NCBI GenBank assembly: GCA_022605955.1 | Contig: JAKCOZ010000236.1 | Location: 124,001 to 188,000 of the forward strand | DNA length: 64,000 nucleotides | Direction of reading: 5' to 3' | From: Rallus limicola | Lineage: Eukaryota > Chordata > Aves > Gruiformes > Rallidae | Part shown: piece after piece, positions 57,641 through 64,000 of the stretch | How the letters are laid out: every line of letters starts with the position of its first letter | Position numbering within the stretch: the first letter of the stretch is position 1 | Notes under the pieces: model-generated | Seen by the model: the letters and a program-made list of their open reading frames with translations, nothing else | Database searches by the model: none | Told to the model about the DNA's origin: nothing | Translations under genes and position numbers: made by a program

Positions 57641-60600
57641 ATGCCTTTCAGGCCTAGCTTCTTTACTTTGGGAGTTATTGCTGGACGTTTAGCATGTTTT
57701 GAACTGCAGTCTGCTAGGGCCGAGAAAAGCACCGTAGGAGGTTCCAGGCATGTTCCCTCTTTCCAGGCAAAGGAAAAGGCTGAGAGCCAAAGTGACAGGG
57801 TCTGCTCGTGTGTCCTGTTAGGAGGTTTCAGACAAGCTATGCCTTTCAGGCCTAGCTTCTTTACTTTGGGAGTTATTGCTGGACGTTTAGCATGTTTTGA
57901 ACTGCAGTCTGCTAGGGCCGAGAAAAGCACCGTAGGAGGTTCCAGGCATGTTCCCTCTTTCCAGGCAAAGGAAAAGGCTGAGAGCCAAAGTGACAGGGTC
58001 TGCTCGTGTGTCCTGTTAGGGGGTTTCAGACAAGCTATGCCTTTCAGGCCTAGCTTCTTTACTTTGGGAGTTATTGCTGGACGTTTAGCATGGTTTGAAC
58101 TGCAGTCTGCTAGGGCCGAGAAAAGCACCGTAGGAGGTTCCAGGCATGTTCCCTCTTTCCAGGCAAAGGAAAAGGCTGAGAGCCAAAGTGACAGGGTCTG
58201 CTCGTGTGTCCTGTTAGGAGGTTTCAGACAAGCTATGCCTTTCAGGCCTAGCTTCTTTACTTTGGGAGTTATTGCTGGACGTTTAGCATGTTTTGAACTG
58301 CAGTCTGCTAGGGCCGAGAAAAGCACCGTAGGAGGTTCCAGGCATGTTCCCTCTTTCCAGGCAAAGGAAAAGGCTGAGAGCCAAAGTGACAGGGTCTGCT
58401 CGTGTGTCCTGTTAGGAGGTTTCAGACAAGCTATGCCTTTCAGGCCTAGCTTCTTTACTTTGGGAGTTATTGCTGGACGTTTAGCATGTTTTGAACTGCA
58501 GTCTGCTAGGGCCGAGAAAAGCACCGTAGGAGGTTCCAGGCATGTTCCCTCTTTCCAGGCAAAGGAAAAGGCTGAGAGCCAAAGTGACAGGGTCTGCTCG
58601 TGTGTCCTGTCAGGAGGTTTCGGACAAGCTATGCCTTTCAGGCCTAGCTTCTTTACTTTGGGAGTTATTGCTGGACGTTTAGCATGTTTTGAACTGCAGT
58701 CTGCTAGGGCCGAGAAAAGCACCGTAGGAGGTTCCAGGCATGTTCACTCTTTCCAGGCAAAGGAAAAGGCTGAGAGCCAAAGTGACAGGGTCTGCTCGTG
58801 TGTCCTGTTAGGAGGTTTCAGACAAGCTATGCCTTTCAGGCCTAGCTTCTTTACTTTGGGAGTTATTGCTGGACGTTTAGCATGTTTTGAACTGCAGTCT
58901 GCTAGGGCCGAGAAAAGAACCGTAGGAGGTTCCAGGCATGTTCCCTCTTTCCAGGCAAAGGAAAAGGCTGAGAGCCAAAGTGACAGGGTCTGCTCGTGTG
59001 TCCTGTTAGGAGGTTTCAGACAAGCTATGCCTTTCAGGCCTAGCTTCTTTACTTTGGGAGTTATTGCTGGACGTTTAGCATGGTTTGAACTGCAGTCTGC
59101 TAGGGCCGAGAAAAGCACCGTAGGAGGTTCCAGGCATGTTCCCTCTTTCCAGGCAAAGGAAAAGGCTGAGAGCCAAAGTGACAGGGTCTGCTCGTGTGTC
59201 CTGTTAGGAGGTTTCAGACAAGCTATGCCTTTCAGGCCTAGCTTCTTTACTTTGGGAGTTATTGCTGGACGTTTAGCATGTTTTGAACTGCAGTCTGCTA
59301 GGGCCGAGAAAAGCACCGTAGGAGGTTCCAGGCATGTTCCCTCTTTCCAGGCAAAGGAAAAGGCTGAGAGCCAAAGTGACAGGGTCTGCTCGTGTGTCCT
59401 GTTAGGAGGTTTCAGACAAGCTATGCCTTTCAGGCCTAGCTTCTTTACTTTGGGAGTTATTGCTGGACGTTTAGCATGTTTTGAACTGCAGTCTGCTAGG
59501 GCCGAGAAAAGCACCGTAGGAGGTTCCAGGCATGTTCCCTCTTTCCAGGCAAAGGAAAAGGCTGAGAGCCAAAGTGACAGGGTCTGCTCGTGTGTCCTGT
59601 TAGGAGGTTTCAGACAAGCTATGCCTTTCAGGCCTAGCTTCTTTACTTTGGGAGTTATTGCTGGACGTTTAGCATGTTTTGAACTGCAGTCTGCTAGGGC
59701 CGAGAAAAGCACCGTAGGAGGTTCCAGGCATGTTCCCTCTTTCCAGGCAAAGGAAAAGGCTGAGAGCCAAAGTGACAGGGTCTGCTCGTGTGTCCTGTCA
59801 GGAGGTTTCGGACAAGCTATGCCTTTCAGGCCTAGCTTCTTTACTTTGGGAGTTATTGCTGGACGTTTAGCATGTTTTGAACTGCAGTCTGCTAGGGCCG
59901 AGAAAAGCACCGTAGGAGGTTCCAGGCATGTTCACTCTTTCCAGGCAAAGGAAAAGGCTGAGAGCCAAAGTGACAGGGTCTGCTCGTGTGTCCTGTTAGG
60001 AGGTTTCAGACAAGCTATGCCTTTCAGGCCTAGCTTCTTTACTTTGGGAGTTATTGCTGGACGTTTAGCATGTTTTGAACTGCAGTCTGCTAGGGCCGAG
60101 AAAAGAACCGTAGGAGGTTCCAGGCATGTTCCCTCTTTCCAGGCAAAGGAAAAGGCTGAGAGCCAAAGTGACAGGGTCTGCTCGTGTGTCCTGTTAGGAG
60201 GTTTCAGACAAGCTATGCCTTTCAGTCCTAGCTTCTTTACTTTGGGAGTTATTGCTGGACGTTTAGCATGTTTTGAACTGCAGTCTGCTAGGGCCGAGAA
60301 AAGCACCGTAGGAGGTTCCAGGCATGTTCCCTCTTTCCAGGCAAAGGAAAAGGCTGAGAGCCAAAGTGACAGGGTCTGCTCGTGTGTCCTGTTAGGAGGT
60401 TTCAGACAAGCTATGCCTTTCAGGCCTAGCTTCTTTACTTTGGGAGTTATTGCTGGACGTTTAGCATGTTTTGAACTGCAGTCTGCTAGGGCCGAGAAAA
60501 GCACCGTAGGAGGTTCCAGGCATGTTCCCTCTTTCCAGGCAAAGGAAAAGGCTGAGAGCCAAAGTGACAGGGTCTGCTCGTGTGTCCTGTTAGGAGGTTT

Positions 60601-60808
60601 CAGACAAGCTATGCCTTTCAGGCCTAGCTTCTTTACTTTGGGAGTTATTGCTGGACGTTTAGCATGTTTTGAACTGCAGTCTGCTAGGGCCGAGAAAAGC
60701 ACCGTAGGAGGTTCCAGGCATGTTCCCTCTTTCCAGGCAAAGGAAAAGGCTGAGAGCCAAAGTGACAGGGTCTGCTCGTGTGTCCTGTCAGGAGGTTTCG
60801 GACAAGCT
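57641..60808. repeat. Short HOR blocks of about 6 monomers
   Basis: Q-tagged monomers end successive blocks at 58631, 59819 and 60809 (1188 and 990 bp apart). The first two Q monomers also carry TTCACTC (58743 and 59931) and are followed by R monomers (58829 and 60017). W monomers lie at 58037 and 59027. This gives one 6-monomer unit (58829-60016) between two shortened or altered relatives. Confidence 0.87.
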
Positions 60809-63800
60809 ATGCCTTTCAGGCCTAGCTTCTTTACTTTGGGAGTTATTGCTGGACGTTTAGCATGTTTTGAACTGCAGTCTGCTAGGGCCGAGAAAAGCAC
60901 CGTAGGAGGTTCCAGGCATGTTCCCTCTTTCCAGGCAAAGGAAAAGGCTGAGAGCCAAAGTGACAGGGTCTGCTCGTGTGTCCTGTTAGGAGGTTTCACA
61001 CAAGCTATGCCTTTCAGGCCTAGCTTCTTTACTTTGGGAGTTATTGCTGGACGTTTAGCATGTTTTGAACTGCAGTCTGCTAGGGCCGAAAAAAGCACCG
61101 TAGGAGGTTCCAGGCATGTTCCCTCTTTCCAGGCAAAGGAAAAGGCTGAGAGCAAAAGTGACAGGGTCTGCTCGTGTGTCCTGTTAGGAGGTTTCAGACA
61201 AGCTATGCCTTTCAGGCCTAGCTTCTTTACTTTGGGAGTTATTGCTGGACGTTTAGCATGTTTTGAACTGCAGTCTGCTAGGGCCGAGAAAAGCACCGTA
61301 GGAGGTTCCAGGCATGTTCCCTCTTTCCAGGCAAAGGAAAAGGCTGAGAGCCAAAGTGACAGGGTCTGCTCGTGTGTCCTGTTAGGAGGTTTCAGACAAG
61401 CTATGCCTTTCAGGCCTAGCTTCTTTACTTTGGGTGTTATTGCTGGACGTTTAGCATGTTTTGAACTGCAGTCTGCTAGGGCCGAGAAAAGCACCGTAGG
61501 AGGTTCCAGGCATGTTCCCTCTTTCCAGGCAAAGGAAAAGGCTGAGAGCCAAAGTGACAGGGTCTGCTCGTGTGTCCTGTTAGGAGGTTTCAGACAAGCT
61601 ATGCCTTTCAGTCCTAGCTTCTTTACTTTGGGAGTTATTGCTGGACGTTTAGCATGTTTTGAACTGCAGTCTGCTAGGGCCGAGAAAAGCACCGTAGGAG
61701 GTTCCAGGCATGTTCCCTCTTTCCAGGCAAAGGAAAAGGCTGAGAGCCAAAGTGACAGGGTCTGCTCGTGTGTCCTGTTAGGAGGTTTCAGACAAGCTAT
61801 GCCTTTCAGGCCTAGCTTCTTTACTTTGGGAGTTATTGCTGGACGTTTAGCATGTTTTGAACTGCAGTCTGCTAGGGCCGAGAAAAGCACCGTAGGAGGT
61901 TCCAGGCATGTTCCCTCTTTCCAGGCAAAGGAAAAGGCTGAGAGCCAAAGTGACAGGGTCTGCTCGTGTGTCCTGTTAGGGGGTTTCAGACAAGCTATGC
62001 CTTTCAGGCCTAGCTTCTTTACTTTGGGAGTTATTGCTGGACGTTTAGCATGTTTTGAACTGCAGTCTGCTAGGGCCGAGAAAAGCACCGTAGGAGGTTC
62101 CAGGCATGTTCCCTCTTTCCAGGCAAAGGAAAAGGCTGAGAGCCAAAGTGACAGGGTCTGCTCGTGTGTCCTGTTAGGGGGTTTCAGACAAGCTATGCCT
62201 TTCAGGCCTAGCTTCTTTACTTTGGGAGTTATTGCTGGACGTTTAGCATGTTTTGAACTGCAGTCTGCTAGGGCCGAGAAAAGCACCGTAGGAGGTTCCA
62301 GGCATGTTCCCTCTTTCCAGGCAAAGGAAAAGGCTGAGAGCCAAAGTGACAGGGTCTGCTCGTGTGTCCTGTCAGGAGGTTTCGGACAAGCTATGCCTTT
62401 CAGGCCTAGCTTCTTTACTTTGGGAGTTATTGCTGGACGTTTAGCATGTTTTGAACTGCAGTCTGCTAGGGCCGAGAAAAGCACCGTAGGAGGTTCCAGG
62501 CATGTTCCCTCTTTCCAGGCAAAGGAAAAGGCTGAGAGCAAAAGTGACAGGGTCTGCTCGTGTGTCCTGTTAGGAGGTTTCAGACAAGCTATGCCTTTCA
62601 GGCCTAGCTTCTTTACTTTGGGAGTTATTGCTGGACGTTTAGCATGTTTTGAACTGCAGTCTGCTAGGGCCGAGAAAAGCACCGTAGGAGGTTCCAGGCA
62701 TGTTCCCTCTTTCCAGGCAAAGGAAAAGGCTGAGAGCAAAAGTGACAGGGTCTGCTCGTGTGTCCTGTTAGGAGGTTTCAGACAAGCTATGCCTTTCAGG
62801 CCTAGCTTCTTTACTTTGGGAGTTATTGCTGGACGTTTAGCATGTTTTGAACTGCAGTCTGCTAGGGCCGAGAAAAGCACCGTAGGAGGTTCCAGGCATG
62901 TTCCCTCTTTCCAGGCAAAGGAAAAGGCTGAGAGCCAAAGTGACAGGGTCTGCTCGTGTGTCCTGTTAGGAGGTTTCAGACAAGCTATGCCTTTCAGGCC
63001 TAGCTTCTTTACTTTGGGTGTTATTGCTGGACGTTTAGCATGTTTTGAACTGCAGTCTGCTAGGGCCGAGAAAAGCACCGTAGGAGGTTCCAGGCATGTT
63101 CCCTCTTTCCAGGCAAAGGAAAAGGCTGAGAGCCAAAGTGACAGGGTCTGCTCGTGTGTCCTGTTAGGAGGTTTCAGACAAGCTATGCCTTTCAGTCCTA
63201 GCTTCTTTACTTTGGGAGTTATTGCTGGACGTTTAGCATGTTTTGAACTGCAGTCTGCTAGGGCCGAGAAAAGCACCGTAGGAGGTTCCAGGCATGTTCC
63301 CTCTTTCCAGGCAAAGGAAAAGGCTGAGAGCCAAAGTGACAGGGTCTGCTCGTGTGTCCTGTTAGGAGGTTTCAGACAAGCTATGCCTTTCAGGCCTAGC
63401 TTCTTTACTTTGGGAGTTATTGCTGGACGTTTAGCATGTTTTGAACTGCAGTCTGCTAGGGCCGAGAAAAGCACCGTAGGAGGTTCCAGGCATGTTCCCT
63501 CTTTCCAGGCAAAGGAAAAGGCTGAGAGCCAAAGTGACAGGGTCTGCTCGTGTGTCCTGTTAGGGGGTTTCAGACAAGCTATGCCTTTCAGGCCTAGCTT
63601 CTTTACTTTGGGAGTTATTGCTGGACGTTTAGCATGTTTTGAACTGCAGTCTGCTAGGGCCGAGAAAAGCACCGTAGGAGGTTCCAGGCATGTTCCCTCT
63701 TTCCAGGCAAAGGAAAAGGCTGAGAGCCAAAGTGACAGGGTCTGCTCGTGTGTCCTGTTAGGGGGTTTCAGACAAGCTATGCCTTTCAGGCCTAGCTTCT

Positions 63801-63976
63801 TTACTTTGGGAGTTATTGCTGGACGTTTAGCATGTTTTGAACTGCAGTCTGCTAGGGCCGAGAAAAGCACCGTAGGAGGTTCCAGGCATGTTCCCTCTTT
63901 CCAGGCAAAGGAAAAGGCTGAGAGCCAAAGTGACAGGGTCTGCTCGTGTGTCCTGTTAGGAGGTTTCAGACAAGCT
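60809..63976. repeat. 8-monomer HOR, 1584 bp, two tandem copies
   Basis: Copies 60809-62392 and 62393-63976. Each reads Q; a monomer with GAGCAAAAG; consensus; TTGGGTGTT; S; consensus; g; g. The second copy has GAGCAAAAG in both of its first two monomers and lacks the CACACAAGC and CCGAAAAAAG changes seen at 61007. The monomer at 63977 does not begin with Q, so a third copy may not follow. Confidence 0.92.
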
Positions 63977-64000
63977 ATGCCTTTCAGGCCTAGCTTCTTT
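63977..64000 (+). repeat. Partial monomer at window end
   Basis: The first 24 bases of a monomer, matching the consensus. The array continues beyond the window. Confidence 0.97.

Larger units (their letters stand above)
1..64000. repeat. 198-bp satellite array (about 323 monomers)
   Basis: The same 198-bp unit repeats without interruption from the first base to the last. The ATGCCTTTC anchor is at 26 and again at 63977, an interval of 323 x 198 minus 3, which equals the sum of the seven single-base indels seen. Every copy has the same orientation, and I see no inserted foreign DNA. Most monomers differ from the consensus at zero to four positions. Such arrays are typical of eukaryotic centromeric or heterochromatic satellites, and 198 bp is near a nucleosome repeat length; the centromere assignment is inference. 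The family is not one I can name. Array length is unknown because neither edge is in the window. Confidence 0.99.

Noticed and set aside
54857..62384. CENP-B box in Q-tagged monomers (TTTCGGACAAGC at about 54857, 58616, 59805, 60795, 62380)
   Set aside because: Only the TTCG and the internal A of the 17-bp core pattern fit; the required CGGG is absent (TATG instead). No better match was found in the consensus on either strand.
26..63870. Long open reading frames on both strands (66-residue repeats) as real genes
   Set aside because: They follow from the period being a multiple of three. Variants are mainly amino-acid changing, stops recur in duplicated blocks, single-base indels are not compensated, and both strands are equally open. 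No promoter, splice structure or non-repetitive end is seen.
1..64000. CRISPR array
   Set aside because: The 198-bp units are contiguous, with no short repeats separated by unique spacers.
1..64000. Telomere-like TTAGGG motifs in A183G monomers
   Set aside because: GTTAGGGGG occurs once per tagged monomer through one substitution in element B and is never tandem as a hexamer.

Overview
The whole window is a single uninterrupted satellite DNA array. It consists of about 323 head-to-tail copies of one 198-bp monomer, all in the same orientation, and both window ends fall inside the array. I find no unique flanking DNA, protein-coding gene, RNA gene, transposon insertion, inversion, CRISPR array or bacterial-type signal. 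Long open frames on both strands exist only because 198 is a multiple of three (66 codons) and the consensus lacks a stop in one frame per strand; I do not call them genes. The array type, the kilobase-scale multi-monomer duplications and the apparent CpG decay suggest centromeric, pericentromeric or other heterochromatic DNA of a eukaryote, probably one with DNA methylation (a vertebrate is plausible). I do not recognise the family and cannot name the species.

Monomer coordinates used below count the A of the recurring ATGCCTTTC as position 1. The consensus is 198 bp with 99 G+C (50%). Diagnostic variants ('tags') are: S = G12T; F = A16C; V = A16C+T22A+A37C; C = C46T; H = G47A; W = T57G; K = G61A; R = C90A; N = G132T; tc = C147T; TAA = C148T; s = T179C; TGA = T179G; g = A183G; Q = A190G; RR = A194G.

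Layout: From 1 to 28.3 kb the array has very long higher-order repeats (HORs) of 43 and 44 monomers (8513 and 8712 bp). One 4.1-kb pair shows a single difference that I can find. From 28.3 to 36.3 kb lies a transition with a short 3-monomer (594-bp) HOR and both single-base insertions. From 36.3 to 48.3 kb there is a 39-monomer (7722-bp) HOR that contains tandem 5-monomer (990-bp) units. The V-tagged monomer occurs 18 times up to 47.5 kb and never afterwards. From about 48.9 to 52.9 kb the monomers are the most diverged and keep a worn 14-monomer (2772-bp) repeat. From 52.9 kb to the end there are shorter HORs: blocks of about 6 monomers ending in tag Q, then two 8-monomer (1584-bp) units.

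The most unusual observation is that only seven single-base length changes occur in the 323 monomers, and all seven fall inside one of two similar 18-bp elements (A and B) within the monomer.
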